The notes beneath the pieces are model-generated. The model was not told the origin of the DNA, did not search any database, and saw only the letters and a list, made by a program, of their open reading frames with translations. The position numbers and the translations under genes were made by a program. A stretch of 64,000 bases of DNA from Roseiarcus sp963798015 (lineage in GTDB: Bacteria > Pseudomonadota > Alphaproteobacteria > Rhizobiales > Beijerinckiaceae). Positions 1 to 9,490 of the stretch are shown here, piece after piece; positions within the stretch are counted from its first letter, which is position 1, and each line of letters begins with the position of its first letter. Location of the stretch: positions 1 through 64,000 of the forward strand of contig CAWCSA010000020.1 in assembly GCA_963798015.1 (NCBI GenBank). The letters are read 5' to 3'.

Positions 1-87
1 GCCCGGCCGCCGTCGCCGGCGGAGATCGACGCCTATTTCGTTTCCCTCGGCGACAGCGAGCTCAAGTTTCCGGCGCGGGACGCATGA
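1..87 (+). CDS. C-terminal end of an unidentified protein (partial)
   Basis: An open frame enters from the left edge and stops with TGA, giving 28 visible residues that end in ELKFPARDA. The stop overlaps the start codon of the next gene by 4 bases (ATGA), so the two are probably co-transcribed and translationally coupled. Too little is present to name a family. Confidence 0.6.
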   Translation, partial: ARPPSPAEIDAYFVSLGDSELKFPARDA

Positions 88-554
88 AATACATCATGCG
101 CCAGAGCCGCGACGGGGCCATCGAACTTGTCGATCGATCCCCGGCGCCGACCAAAAACCACGACCTCATGTCGGCGATTTCGCGGGTGGACTGGGAGACC
201 GCGCTCATCTGGTACATGCGCACGCTTGCGTGGGTCTGGATGGCGAAGGGTCTGTTCCACTGGGCGATCATTCTCGGCGCGCTGCCGACGCTTGGCCAAT
301 TCACGACGATGGCGCTCCCTCTGCAGGCGACGATTGTCGCTTTCGCCTGCCTCGATTTGCTGGCGGCGATCGGCCTGTGGCTCGCCGCGGCCTGGGGCGG
401 AGCGATATGGCTCTTGTGCGCGGTGGTGGAGGCCGCGTCCCCGATCCTCAGCCCGCGCGCGGCCGCGATCGGATATGGCGGCGCTCTGTTGAACCTCGCG
501 CTGGTGGCTGGTTATTTCCTGTTGAGCTGGCGGGCGGCGCGCGAACGAGCTTGA
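84..554 (+). CDS. DUF6163 family membrane protein
   Basis: A 156-residue protein with a charged N-terminal stretch of about 45 residues, then three to four hydrophobic segments starting near WYMRTLAWVWMAKGLFHWAI. Its length and position directly before ldtR/ldtP fit the DUF6163 family of Rhizobiales, which has no established function. The start ATG overlaps the upstream stop. I infer an inner-membrane protein linked to envelope maintenance because of the adjoining L,D-transpeptidase and its regulator; that role is not shown by the sequence. The family call is recognised from the protein pattern and gene order. Confidence 0.75.
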   Translation: MKYIMRQSRDGAIELVDRSPAPTKNHDLMSAISRVDWETALIWYMRTLAWVWMAKGLFHWAIILGALPTLGQFTTMALPLQATIVAFACLDLLAAIGLWLAAAWGGAIWLLCAVVEAASPILSPRAAAIGYGGALLNLALVAGYFLLSWRAARERA

Positions 555-775
555 CGTTGGTTCCCAACGTCGCCAGCCGAGCAACGCGGCCAGCCTCGCG
601 TTTGCGTCTTGTCAACGTAAACAAAGCCTTTGATTCAATTGAAATTTACCACGGCTTGGAAACTTTGGATTCATCTTGACTTTTAAACTCGTATTCACGC
701 GCTTCCGTTACAGTTCTACTCATAAGAAGACCGAAGGAACGCTCGGCAGTTGAGTGACGAAGAGGCGGGTGTGCA

Positions 776-1288
776 ATGATTAACGCAGTCAAAACACAAG
801 ATATTGCAGTTAGGGGCGAGCCTGAGCTTCGGGTATCCGGTCTGTACCTGGAGACTTTGACGATGGTCGAGCGGCTTCACCGCCGATTGCTGGACGTTAT
901 CAAGGATGAGTTCGACCGCCGCGGGCGATCCGACATCAACGCGGTGCAGGCGTTGCTCTTGTACAATATCGGTGACAAGGAATTGACCGCCGGCGAATTG
1001 CGCACGCGCGGCTATTATCTTGGCTCGAATGTTTCCTATAACGTCAAGAAGCTGGTCGAGATCGGCTTCCTTCATCACTCCCGCTCGCGCATCGACCGTC
1101 GCTCGGTTCGGATCAGCCTGACCGAGAAGGGCAAAGAGGTGCACCGCATCGTCGCCGGGATCTATGAGAAGCATGCGCGGACGATCGAACAGATTGGCGG
1201 CATCCCTGGCGACGACTTCGTTCGGATGAATGCCTCCCTGCTGCGCCTCGAGCGATACTGGACCGACCAGATCAAGTATAAGCTCTGA
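776..1288 (+). CDS. ldtR: MarR-family transcriptional regulator LdtR
   Basis: A 170-residue MarR-type regulator. A winged helix-turn-helix is visible around residues 50-110 (LLYNIGDKELTAGELRTRGY, then SNVSYNVKKLVEIGFLHHSR with the wing SRIDRRSVRISLTEKG), flanked by dimerisation helices. In Liberibacter and other Rhizobiales LdtR sits beside and controls the L,D-transpeptidase gene ldtP, and the same order is present here. The unusually conserved long N-terminus also fits LdtR rather than a generic MarR. It probably regulates the next gene and itself in response to envelope or osmotic stress, by analogy. A strong hairpin follows the stop codon. Confidence 0.85.
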   Translation: MINAVKTQDIAVRGEPELRVSGLYLETLTMVERLHRRLLDVIKDEFDRRGRSDINAVQALLLYNIGDKELTAGELRTRGYYLGSNVSYNVKKLVEIGFLHHSRSRIDRRSVRISLTEKGKEVHRIVAGIYEKHARTIEQIGGIPGDDFVRMNASLLRLERYWTDQIKYKL

Positions 1289-1318
1289 GCGCCCCGCTCG
1301 GCGCTTTCGAGTTCAAAA

Positions 1319-1359
1319 AAAGTGGGCTGGGGCCTCCCTCCGCGGGAGCGCCCCACTTT
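1319..1359. terminator. Rho-independent terminator downstream of ldtR
   Basis: AAAGTGGG at 1319-1326 pairs with CCCACTTT at 1352-1359, enclosing a second inner GC-rich stem (CTCCC/GGGAG). The left arm is preceded by a run of A and the right arm ends in TTT, so it can act on either strand. It separates ldtR from ldtP, implying that ldtP has its own promoter. Confidence 0.65.
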
Positions 1360-1527
1360 GCGTTCACCTGACGTTAAGCGGACGGCCATAAAAACGCCCG
1401 AGTGAGACCTATGGTGCGTGTGGAACGGCCGGGGCTTTCGCAGTCGTCGCAACGCGCTTCAGAAGGTTGAGGCGTGGGTGGGGTAAGGCCTGCTAAAGAG
1501 ATGTCCGTTCGTGGAGATTTGCATTTG

Positions 1528-2817
1528 ATGCGTGGCATGACCGTCTCGTGGCTTTCACGCCGCGCACTTTTTAGCGCGACGGCATGCGCTGCTTTCGCGG
1601 TTGCTCTGGGATCGATCCCGTCCAGGGCCGGGGAACAAGACGTCAGCCAAGCGGAATGGCCGCAGAGCTACGAAGCCTCACCCAATATGGCTGTCCAGCG
1701 CGAGGCAACTCCTATTCTGTCGTCGGCGACGGTCGACGCCACGCAAGCGGCCATCGAGAGATATCAGGATCTCGTCGCCAAGGGCGGTTGGGGGACCGTG
1801 CCGGCTGGCCTTGAGCTGCGCATTGGCTCGAGGGGTGGGGCGGTCGAGGTCCTGCGCCAGCGGCTGGTCGCCTCCGGCGATCTCGATTCGGTCGCGGGTT
1901 CGGGACAAGTCTACAATTCGCTCGTCGAGGCTGGGGTCAAGCGATTCCAGGCGCGCAACGGCCTCAACCGGAGCGGCGTCGTCGACAAGGATACGCTCGC
2001 CTCGCTCAATGTGTCGGCTGCCGCCCGTCTCCAGCAACTGCAGACCAATCTCGTCCGCCTGCGCTCGTATTCCGGCGACCTTGGCGAGCGTTTTGTAATC
2101 GTCAACTTGCCGGGGGCTTCCGTCGAGACGGTCGAGAACGGGGTCGTCTACTCGCACCACCGCGCCGGCGTCGGCAGGATCGACCGTCAGTCGCCGATCA
2201 TGCAGGTCAAGGCGACGGAGATCAATTTCAATCCCTACTGGCACGTGCCGCCCTCGCTCATCAAGAAGGACCTGATTCCGAAGATGAAGGCGGACCCGAA
2301 TTATCTCGTTGAGGAGAAGATCCATATCCTTGACAAGGACGGGCAGGAGGTTTCTCCGTCCTCGATCAACTGGAACTCCGACGAGGCGACGCATTTCAGC
2401 TATCGCCAGGATCCTGGCAGCGAGGTTGACGCGCTGGGCTTCGTGCGCATCAACATTCCGAACCCTTATGGCGTCTACATGCACGACACGCCGGAAAAGG
2501 GCGTGTTCGGCGATGACTTCCGCTTCGTCTCGTCGGGCTGCGTGCGCGTGCAGGACGTCCGCGACTATGTCGCCTGGCTGCTCGAGGACAATCCGGGCTG
2601 GAACCGCGACCAGATCGACGAGGTCATCCGCTCCGGCCAGCAGCAGAACGTGAAGCTGACGCAGCCGGTGAATGTGTACTGGATCTACGTGACCGCCTGG
2701 GCGACGCCTGACGGTGTGGTTCAGTTCCGCCCCGACATTTATCAGCGCGACGGCGCAGGCCCGGGGCCGGTGGCTTCCGCCGTTCCGGTTGAGCCGCTGG
2801 CTATCCCCCAGGAGTAA
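1528..2817 (+). CDS. ldtP: L,D-transpeptidase LdtP (YkuD domain with peptidoglycan-binding domain)
   Basis: About 429 residues from the chosen ATG; in-frame starts also exist at 1474 (GTG) and 1501 (ATG). I prefer 1528 because GGAG lies about 11 bases upstream and the signal peptide (SRRALFSATACAAFAVALG) then begins properly. A PG_binding_1-like region (LRIGSRGGAVEVLRQRL and following) precedes the YkuD catalytic domain. The catalytic signature is H in YMHDTPEKG followed by SSGCVRV with the nucleophilic cysteine. The enzyme is expected in the periplasm, forming 3-3 cross-links or attaching proteins to peptidoglycan. Control by the neighbouring LdtR is known in relatives and inferred here. Confidence 0.88.
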   Translation: MRGMTVSWLSRRALFSATACAAFAVALGSIPSRAGEQDVSQAEWPQSYEASPNMAVQREATPILSSATVDATQAAIERYQDLVAKGGWGTVPAGLELRIGSRGGAVEVLRQRLVASGDLDSVAGSGQVYNSLVEAGVKRFQARNGLNRSGVVDKDTLASLNVSAAARLQQLQTNLVRLRSYSGDLGERFVIVNLPGASVETVENGVVYSHHRAGVGRIDRQSPIMQVKATEINFNPYWHVPPSLIKKDLIPKMKADPNYLVEEKIHILDKDGQEVSPSSINWNSDEATHFSYRQDPGSEVDALGFVRINIPNPYGVYMHDTPEKGVFGDDFRFVSSGCVRVQDVRDYVAWLLEDNPGWNRDQIDEVIRSGQQQNVKLTQPVNVYWIYVTAWATPDGVVQFRPDIYQRDGAGPGPVASAVPVEPLAIPQE

Positions 2818-3145
2818 GTGTCCCGCCCCGGTTGAGCGCGTGCGGTTTTGCACGCAACTCAATCTTTTCAATGATTTGGGCTCGTCTTTCTGCAACTCAA
2901 AAATTGTTGTCGTAAGAGTTTTATACAACTGTTTTACATTGGTAATATAGCCGTGCTGATGCAGCCCGTACAATTACCCCAGGTCGCATAAGCGAGGCGG
3001 TCGACAAGTCCCTCCGACTGGGGATAGCTGTTCCGCAAACTAACGAAGGTTGGAAGCGCCTCCGTTTGCCGGAGCAGCGCTTTTTTGGGCGCGCATAATC
3101 AGGCGCCTTCGCAATGGCTCCGAACGCCCCGCGGGAGCGAGATTC
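2818..3145. other. Intergenic region, AT-rich, no gene seen
   Basis: A 328-base gap between ldtP and the FecR-like gene. Its middle (about 2880-2950) is clearly more AT-rich than the surroundings and could hold the promoter for the FecR-cyclase pair. No RNA gene, clear terminator or coding frame was recognised. Confidence 0.4.
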
Positions 3146-3700
3146 ATGTCGAAGACCAATCGGATAGCCAGGTGTGGCCGCTTCGCAGCGAAGTTTGCCG
3201 CCGTGGCCCTGTTGTTGGCGGCGATTGCCGGACCGCTGCCCGCTTGGGCGGCCGGCGCGTGCGCGCTCGTCCCCAACGGGAGGTTGCCGTCCCAAATGAT
3301 CCTGCAATGCGGCCAAACCCTGACGGTTCGTCCCACTCCAGGCACTAGCTATCAGCCCTTGTACAAGAAGGGCGACCCGCTCCCGGTCGCAATCCGCCTC
3401 ACTGATGGCGCGTTGCTGATCGAATTTCATCCGGCAAAACCGAATGAGAAGTTTCAAATCCTGACGCCGCTCGCGATAGCCGCCGTCCGCGGCACGAAAT
3501 GGGCGATGGACGTCACGAAAGCCCAGACCTCCACGCTTGTGGTCACGGGCACTGTGGCGGTGACCAACCGGCGCCTGAATCAGTTCGTTGTCCTTAACGC
3601 AGGGCAGGGCGTCGACATCACGCCGACCGACACGTCCGTAGTTGCAAGAACGTGGGGAGACGAGCGGGTCAGGGCGCTTCTTTCCCGTTTCGGCGAGTGA
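3146..3700 (+). CDS. FecR-domain secreted protein
   Basis: 184 residues from the ATG at 3146, which has GGGAG nearby; an in-frame start at 3050 would add a basic leader without a ribosome site. Residues 1-36 form a signal peptide ending AAWAAG. The rest resembles a FecR beta-domain: LTDGALLIEF, then ILTPLAIAAVRGTKWAMDV and TGTVAVTN. The stop codon touches the GTG of the following CHASE2 cyclase. FecR-like periplasmic proteins are often paired with CHASE2 sensors, so this is probably a periplasmic partner of the cyclase. The ligand is unknown. Confidence 0.75.
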   Translation: MSKTNRIARCGRFAAKFAAVALLLAAIAGPLPAWAAGACALVPNGRLPSQMILQCGQTLTVRPTPGTSYQPLYKKGDPLPVAIRLTDGALLIEFHPAKPNEKFQILTPLAIAAVRGTKWAMDVTKAQTSTLVVTGTVAVTNRRLNQFVVLNAGQGVDITPTDTSVVARTWGDERVRALLSRFGE

Positions 3701-5569
3701 GTGGCGACTGAGCGGCCGGGACCTTCCCGGCTCCTGACGGGCGCCTTTCTCGCCGCGGCGCTCCTCGTCGGCGCCGCCCTTGGCGCTCTCGAGATCAACG
3801 GTCTCGCTTCCCCGCTCGACCGGATCGAAAACCTGACCCTCGACTGGCGCTTCCTTCTTGCCGGCGCGCGTCCCGCGCCATCGAGCGTCGTCATTGTCGC
3901 GATTGACGATGAGACGCTCAGCGAAGCGGGAAGCGATGCGCCGCCGCGTGAAATGATGGTTCGCCTCGTGCGGGTGTTGGCGGGTTTTCATCCCCGATCA
4001 ATCGCGATCGATATCGCGTTCCTCAACCCGCGCGATGCCGACACGGACGCAAAACTCGCCAGCGCGCTCAAGGCGGGGCCGGCTGTCGTCGCGGCGATCG
4101 GCGATTTCGATGTGGTCGATCCCTCGAACGCAACAGCCGAGCCGGGCGATCTGGCGTTGGCGCCGAAACCGTCCTCCGTTCTCTGGCCGATCAACTCGAT
4201 CCGCGATGCGGCCCAAGTGGGACTAGCCAACGTTTCAACGGATTCGAGCGGAGTGCCTCGCTACATTCCAATGATCTATGAAACCCCAGACGGCGTGATT
4301 CCGTCTTTTGCACTCGCCGCGGCGTCCCAGGCCCTGGAAGCCCAACCGGTCTTGGGTCCTGACCGGATCGAGATTGCAGGCCAGTCGAGAGCAATGGACC
4401 TCGGCTATCACATGCCATTGCGCTTCTACGGGCCCGAGGGAAGCTTCAGCCGCATCAGCGCAGTTCAGGTCCTGCGAGGAGGACTCGACCCGGAGGCGCT
4501 CCGCGGCAAAGTCGTCATTGTCGGCGTTACCGCCGCAGGCGCGTCCGACTCGTTTGCGACCCCGTTCGATCGCGTTGCGCCAGGGGCCGAAGTCTTCGCC
4601 ACGGCGATTGGCAATCTCATCGCCGGCGACGGATTGGCGAGGACGCCATCGACCCGCCGCCTCGATGCCGCCGCCGCGGTTGCGCTCCCCGTTCTCATGA
4701 TCGCCTTCATGGCGATGCGCCGGCCGGCGATTGGCCTCACGCTCGCGAGTTTGGTGTTCGTCCTATGGCTTGCGGGGATTTTTCTTGCGTTCGACAACGG
4801 CTACTGGCTCAGCGTCGCCGCGCCGCTCGCATCCGCCCTGCCGTTGACCGTCGGCTTCGCTGCGGCGCGGTCGATTGTCGAACGGCGTGCAGGAACGAAA
4901 ATCGCGGCCGAGAGGTCGACGCTGGCCAGGTTTCACTCGCCAGCCCTTCTCGATCAACTTTTGAAGGAGCCCGATTTTCTAGAGAAGCCTATCCGCGAGG
5001 ATGTCGCGGTGATGTTCCTCGACCTGTCCGGGTCGACGGCGGTTGCGGAGGCGCTTGGGCCTGAATGGACGCGTGACCTCTTCAGCGCGATGCAGACCCT
5101 GGTCGAGGGCGGAGTCACCGCCCATGGTGGCGTCGTCATCAACTACATGGGCGATGGCGTTCTGGCGGTGTTCGGCTTGCCGAAGCCGCAAAGCGACGAC
5201 GCCGCGCGAGCCTTAGCCGCAGTCGAGGCGCTTCTCGAGTCGATGACCAGGTGGCTGGGCGATCTGCCGCCCGCGGCGCGAGAACGTCTGGATTTCCGGA
5301 TCGGCCTGAATTTCGGGCCCGTTATCCTGTCTCGGCTCGGTTCGCCGACCCAACAGCAGATCTCCGCCACCGGCGACACGGTCAATGTCGCGAGCCGGCT
5401 TCTGGAAGTGGCCAAGCAGCAGCATTGCCGCATCGTCGTCACGGAGGATGTTTTCCAAGCTGCAAGCGCGACGGCGCCGTTGGCAAATATCGATCCCCGG
5501 CTCTACGCGCCGCTCATTGTTCCGATCCGCGGTCGAGCGAGTGATCTGCCGATTCGCATTCGACGCTGA
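3701..5569 (+). CDS. CHASE2-domain adenylate/guanylate cyclase
   Basis: A 622-residue sensor cyclase. It has an N-terminal transmembrane segment (about residues 8-30), a large periplasmic CHASE2 domain (about 35-310), three closely spaced membrane helices (about 320-395), and a C-terminal class III cyclase domain. In the cyclase domain DVAVMFLDLSGST carries the metal-binding aspartates, INYMGDGVLAVFG is the second signature, and GLNFGPVI and SATGDTVNVASRL complete the fold. The GTG start abuts the TGA of the FecR-like gene, indicating translational coupling. The product (cAMP or cGMP) cannot be decided by eye. Confidence 0.88.
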   Translation: MATERPGPSRLLTGAFLAAALLVGAALGALEINGLASPLDRIENLTLDWRFLLAGARPAPSSVVIVAIDDETLSEAGSDAPPREMMVRLVRVLAGFHPRSIAIDIAFLNPRDADTDAKLASALKAGPAVVAAIGDFDVVDPSNATAEPGDLALAPKPSSVLWPINSIRDAAQVGLANVSTDSSGVPRYIPMIYETPDGVIPSFALAAASQALEAQPVLGPDRIEIAGQSRAMDLGYHMPLRFYGPEGSFSRISAVQVLRGGLDPEALRGKVVIVGVTAAGASDSFATPFDRVAPGAEVFATAIGNLIAGDGLARTPSTRRLDAAAAVALPVLMIAFMAMRRPAIGLTLASLVFVLWLAGIFLAFDNGYWLSVAAPLASALPLTVGFAAARSIVERRAGTKIAAERSTLARFHSPALLDQLLKEPDFLEKPIREDVAVMFLDLSGSTAVAEALGPEWTRDLFSAMQTLVEGGVTAHGGVVINYMGDGVLAVFGLPKPQSDDAARALAAVEALLESMTRWLGDLPPAARERLDFRIGLNFGPVILSRLGSPTQQQISATGDTVNVASRLLEVAKQQHCRIVVTEDVFQAASATAPLANIDPRLYAPLIVPIRGRASDLPIRIRR

Positions 5570-5657
5570 AGTCGCCGATCACGGAAACAGGCAGGCGCTG
5601 GGTGGATGCTTTTCGCGGGCATGACAGACCCGATGTCCCTCTATTGCGATCCTCCGG

Positions 5658-7082
5658 TCAGTCTGCGCCCTTAGCCTGATCTGCGATCCGCCCAAGACTC
5701 TCCTCGCGCCCGAGCACCGCGAGCACGTCGAAAATGCCGGGCGAGGTCGAGCGGCCGGTCAAGGCTGCTCGCAACGGCTGGGCGACGATTCCCAGTTTTG
5801 CGCTCTCCTCTTCGGAATAGGCGCGTACGACAGCCTCCGCGCTTGCCGCCGTCCACTCTGTGAGCGCGGACAGGCGTGGCAGCAGGTTCGTGAGATGAAG
5901 CCGCCCGGCACGGGCGAGAATCTCCTCGGCCTTCGCATCCATTTTCAGCGGCCGCAGGGCGAACAGGAAAGCAGCGCCGTCCAGCAATTCGACCAGCGTC
6001 TTGGCGCGCTCTTTCAGGCCCGGAATCGCAGCTCGAAGCTGCGCGCTTTTATGCTCGTCGAGTTTGGCCGCAATTTCGGGGCCGCCGGGCAGATAGGGCA
6101 GGGCGTCGATCAGCGCCTTGAACATCTCGTCGTCGCTCGCCGCGCGCATGTAGTGTCCGTTGACGTTCTCGAGCTTGGCGAAGTCGAAGCGCGACGGCGA
6201 GCGCCCGATCGCGCCGAGATCAAAGGCGTCGATCAGCTCTTCGGTGGAGAAGAATTCCTTGTCGCCGTGGCTCCATCCGAGCCGCGCCAGATAGTTGCGC
6301 AAAGCAGCCGGCAGATAGCCCAAGGCGCGATAGGCGTCGACGCCGAGCGCACCGTGCCGCTTGGAGAGCTTGGCGCCGTCAGCCCCATGAATGAGCGGGA
6401 TATGCGCCATCACCGGAACGTCCCAGCCGAGCGCCTTGTAGATCTGCGTCTGTCGCGCAGCGTTGGTCAAATGATCGTCGCCACGAATGATGTGCGTCAC
6501 TCCCATGTCGTGGTCGTCGACGACGACGGCGAGCATGTAGGTCGGGTTGCCGTCCGAACGCAGCAGCACGAGATCGTCGAGATCCTTGTTGGCGAAGACG
6601 ACCTTGCCCTGCACCTTGTCGTCGATAATTGTTTCGCCCTCTTGGGCGGCGCGCAGACGGATCACGGGCTTGACGCCCGCGGGCGCCTCTGCCGGGTCGC
6701 GGTCGCGCCAGCGGCCGTCGTAACGCATCGGCTTGCCCTCGAGACGGGCCTTCGCGCGCATCTCCTCCAGTTCTTCCACGCTCGCGTAACAGCGATAGGC
6801 GCCGCCGGAGCCGAGCAGCTGCTCTGCGACCTCGCGATGGCGGTCGGCGCGCTGAAACTGGCTGATCGCCTCGCCGTCCCAATCGAGACCGAGCCATTTG
6901 AGCCCGTCGAGAATCGCGTCCACCGCGCCTTGCGTCGACCGTTCCCGGTCAGTGTCTTCGATGCGCAACAGGAACGTTCCGCCGAAGCGCTTGGCGTAGA
7001 GCCAGTTGAACAACGCCGTGCGCGCGCCTCCGATATGCAGGAAGCCGGTCGGCGAGGGCGCGAAGCGGGTGATGACGGACAT
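5658..7082 (-). CDS. gltX: Glutamate-tRNA ligase
   Basis: A 474-residue class I aminoacyl-tRNA synthetase, normal length for bacterial GltX. The HIGH motif appears as LHIGGART near residue 15 and the KMSKS motif as KLSKRHG near residue 240, with the anticodon-binding helical domain after it. It charges tRNA-Glu in the cytoplasm. It is transcribed alone, convergent with the cyclase gene. Rhizobiales often carry two gltX-type genes, so discrimination of tRNA-Glu from tRNA-Gln cannot be judged here. Confidence 0.95.
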   Translation of the reverse strand: MSVITRFAPSPTGFLHIGGARTALFNWLYAKRFGGTFLLRIEDTDRERSTQGAVDAILDGLKWLGLDWDGEAISQFQRADRHREVAEQLLGSGGAYRCYASVEELEEMRAKARLEGKPMRYDGRWRDRDPAEAPAGVKPVIRLRAAQEGETIIDDKVQGKVVFANKDLDDLVLLRSDGNPTYMLAVVVDDHDMGVTHIIRGDDHLTNAARQTQIYKALGWDVPVMAHIPLIHGADGAKLSKRHGALGVDAYRALGYLPAALRNYLARLGWSHGDKEFFSTEELIDAFDLGAIGRSPSRFDFAKLENVNGHYMRAASDDEMFKALIDALPYLPGGPEIAAKLDEHKSAQLRAAIPGLKERAKTLVELLDGAAFLFALRPLKMDAKAEEILARAGRLHLTNLLPRLSALTEWTAASAEAVVRAYSEEESAKLGIVAQPLRAALTGRSTSPGIFDVLAVLGREESLGRIADQAKGAD

Positions 7083-7597
7083 GGATCTCAGCTTGACGGA
7101 CGGAAGACGGAGCCGAGCGCGCGCGTCTATCAGAAGGAAGCGTCGTCGGCAAAGGAGCGCGCCGTCTTGCGTTGCCTGTGTTGTGCGCGCCGTAAAACGT
7201 AAGGTAAACCAAGGCCTTGACTGTTCAACTTCGCGTGATCAAAGTCTTCGCCCAGGGCGCGTCGCGGCTGTCCCTTATTATGAGCTTGACTTTACGAAGC
7301 TTATCCGTTAAGTAGTGAAATACAATTTAGTAAAGAACGATTTATCGAAAACAACCAATTGCTGGGAGGCAACAATGGCGGGGATCTCCATTCGAATAGC
7401 TGTGGCTTTTATCTGCGTGTCCGCGACGATCGCCGGATCTCCAGTCAAGGCGGACCCGTTCGTTCAGAACATGTCCAACTCGGGCGTCCAGGGTCCGTCT
7501 TCAACTCTGGAGGCGTTGCCTCCAACAATTGATTATTCGATCACCGTCACGAACCCAAATCTTGTCAACTCCGTGGTGTTGGACTTCGCCTTGGTGA

Positions 7598-8830
7598 CAG
7601 GGCTGTTCAGTTCTCTAACCTTTGAGGGTCGATTTGGGATTCCCGAGGGCGGAAATGTCTGAATCTATACGCGACAACCCGAATCGGAGGTTGTCAGATG
7701 CAGGCGTCGCTGCTGAAGATTTTGCGCTCGATCCCGGACCGCCGACGGCGGGAAGGCCTGCGGTTCGATCTGGCGACGGTCCTGCTCTATTCGATCTTGG
7801 GCATGGTCGCCGGGGCCAATTCCTACCGGCAAATGCATGAATTCATTCGTATTCACCTTCAGCGCTTGAACGAAGCCTTCGGCCTTCGGTTGCCCTATTC
7901 GCCCTCCTATACCGGTTTGCGGGCGATCCTCCAGGGCGTCGATCCGACTGCGTTGGAGGCAGCGTTTCGGCAGCATGCGTCCTCGATGGAGGCTGCGCCT
8001 TCGTCGGACGGCCTGACCGCCATCGCCGTCGACGGCAAGACGCTGCGCGGCAGTTTCGACGCATTCAGCGACCGCAAGGCCACCCACATGTTGTCGGCGT
8101 TGCGGCAGGCCGACCAGATCGTGCTCGGCCATCTGATGGTCGACGAGAAGAGCAACGAGATTCCGGCTGCGCCGGAGCTGATCGAGGCGCTGGGGCTGAA
8201 AGACTGTCTGTTCACGCTCGACGCCGAGCACGCCCAAAAAAACATTCGAGCGCGTGATCGCGTCGGGCAATCACCTGCTGACCCAGGTCAAGGACAACCA
8301 ACCGAGCCTACGCCGCAAGCTCGAGCTGGGAACGGCGGGCCGTAAACCGACCGGGTCGGCCAAGAGCGAGACCTCAGGTCGCAATCGCTGGGAAACCCGC
8401 GAACTTGCGGCGTTTCCGGCCAAGGCGTGGTTCCGCCATACGCCGTGGGACGGCCTCATCAAGACCGTGCTTCGGCTCGAGCGCACGGTCTGCAAGCGCA
8501 ACTCCAAGACCGGACTTTGCAAGCAAACATGCGAGACCGTCTTCTGGATTTCCTCGGCTTCCGGCCAAACGCCCGCGCGCTGGAACGAATGGATCCGCGC
8601 TCATTGGCGCATAGAGAACGGCAGCCACTACGTGCGCGACGCCGCTTTCGCCGAAGACGCTTCGCGCATCCGAAAGAACCCCGACATCGTCGCGCGCTTG
8701 CGATCGTTCGCTTACAACCTGATCCGGGCAGAAGGGGGCTCCAACATCCGCAACGCACGTTGGCGTGCCGCCCTCGATATCAATCTAATCCTCGAAATGC
8801 GCCACTTACATTGAGAATTGAACAGCCCTG
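7598..8830 (+). mobile_element. ISAs1-family insertion sequence, copy 1 (1233 bp)
   Basis: Both ends carry the terminal inverted repeat CAGGGCTGTTCARTTCTC. The element is flanked by a perfect 10-base target duplication, GCCTTGGTGA, at 7588-7597 and 8831-8840. The length, 10-base duplication and transposase type fit the ISAs1 family. A nearly identical copy lies inverted at 57206-58439, differing at few positions, so at least one transposition is recent. The transposase gene is frameshifted at an A-run, see the next entry. Confidence 0.92.
7698..8814 (+). pseudogene. ISAs1-family DDE transposase, copy 1, frameshifted at a run of seven A
   Basis: The first frame (from 7698, with GGAGG upstream) gives LLYSILGMVAGANSYRQMHE and the family signature AVDGKTLRGS. 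It leaves the reading frame at CCCAAAAAAAC (8233-8243). The second frame continues with ERVIASGNHLLTQVKDNQP and the C-terminal RIENGSHYVRD / RIRKNPDIVARLRSFAYN typical of the family. A run of six or nine A would restore one product of about 370 residues; nine gives the family-like QKKT. As written it is broken. Real mutation, a homopolymer sequencing error or slippage are all possible. Confidence 0.85.
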
Positions 8831-9490
8831 GCCTTGGTGACCACGCTCTATGTCAGTGGCGACCCGGATGATGTTATCAGCTTTCCGACGGTTGTTTCGT
8901 TTCCCGCCGTTTTGGCCCCCGGCGCCCAAGGCACGTTCATTTATTCCGTCGACAACGGCGAGCCCCCGCCCTTCGACGGCACCAACTCCGGCGTCACCAA
9001 TTTTAGTTTCTCGGCCGAGTACAGCGTCATATCAGGCGGCGTTAATCCAACGACCAATCTCGGCGCGGCAGGCGGAATGCTCATTCTTCAGGGCTCGCAG
9101 TCGGGCGTGCTTGATGCCGGCACGCTAACGGCGCTTGAGGGGTGCCTGACCAACCCGGCCACATGTTCGAACCCGCCGACGGATTTCCTCTACCCGCCCA
9201 GCGCCAACTTGGGCAACCCGGCTTATGGAACCTTTGCCTCCAAGCTGGTGACCGTGAACGACGCCCCCGAGCCCTCCACCTGGGTGTTGATGCTGCTGGG
9301 TTTCACGGGACTCGGCGCGGTATGGCGCCGCCGCTCGGGTGGTTCGAGGAAGTCGCTCGCCTAGCAGCGATGGCCTCCGACTTGCGGCGAGGCATGGGCG
9401 CGGTCGAACTGGCTGTCGCAGCCCGAGGACTGAGGCCAGCGCCTCGCGCGCTGGCCCGATCGCAGATCTGTCTACCCCGCAATCGTGCCC

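Larger units (their letters stand above)
7375..9364 (+). pseudogene. PEP-CTERM sorting-domain protein, split by an insertion sequence
   Basis: The 5' part (7375-7597) starts at ATG with GGGAGG five bases upstream and encodes a signal peptide ending VKADPF. The 3' part resumes after the IS. Removing the IS and one 10-base target copy restores a single open frame across the junction (FALV then TTLYVSGDPDD), about 250 residues in all. The C-terminus has a PEP-CTERM tripartite signal: PEPSTWVLMLLGFTGLGAVW followed by RRRSG. Such proteins are exported and sorted by exosortase, often in exopolysaccharide-producing bacteria. The split gene should give only a truncated, unsorted product. Confidence 0.85.

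Noticed and set aside
1678..2973. A 431-residue frame opposite ldtP.
   Set aside because: Shadow of a well-supported L,D-transpeptidase gene.
3701..5569. The CHASE2 cyclase as the missing partner of the Pycsar-like proteins at 18 kb.
   Set aside because: It is 13 kb away, coupled to a FecR-like gene, and is a sensor-type adenylate/guanylate cyclase rather than a PycC-type enzyme.
5895..7202. A 435-residue frame opposite gltX.
   Set aside because: It is the antisense shadow of a conserved synthetase gene in GC-rich DNA, with no domain of its own.
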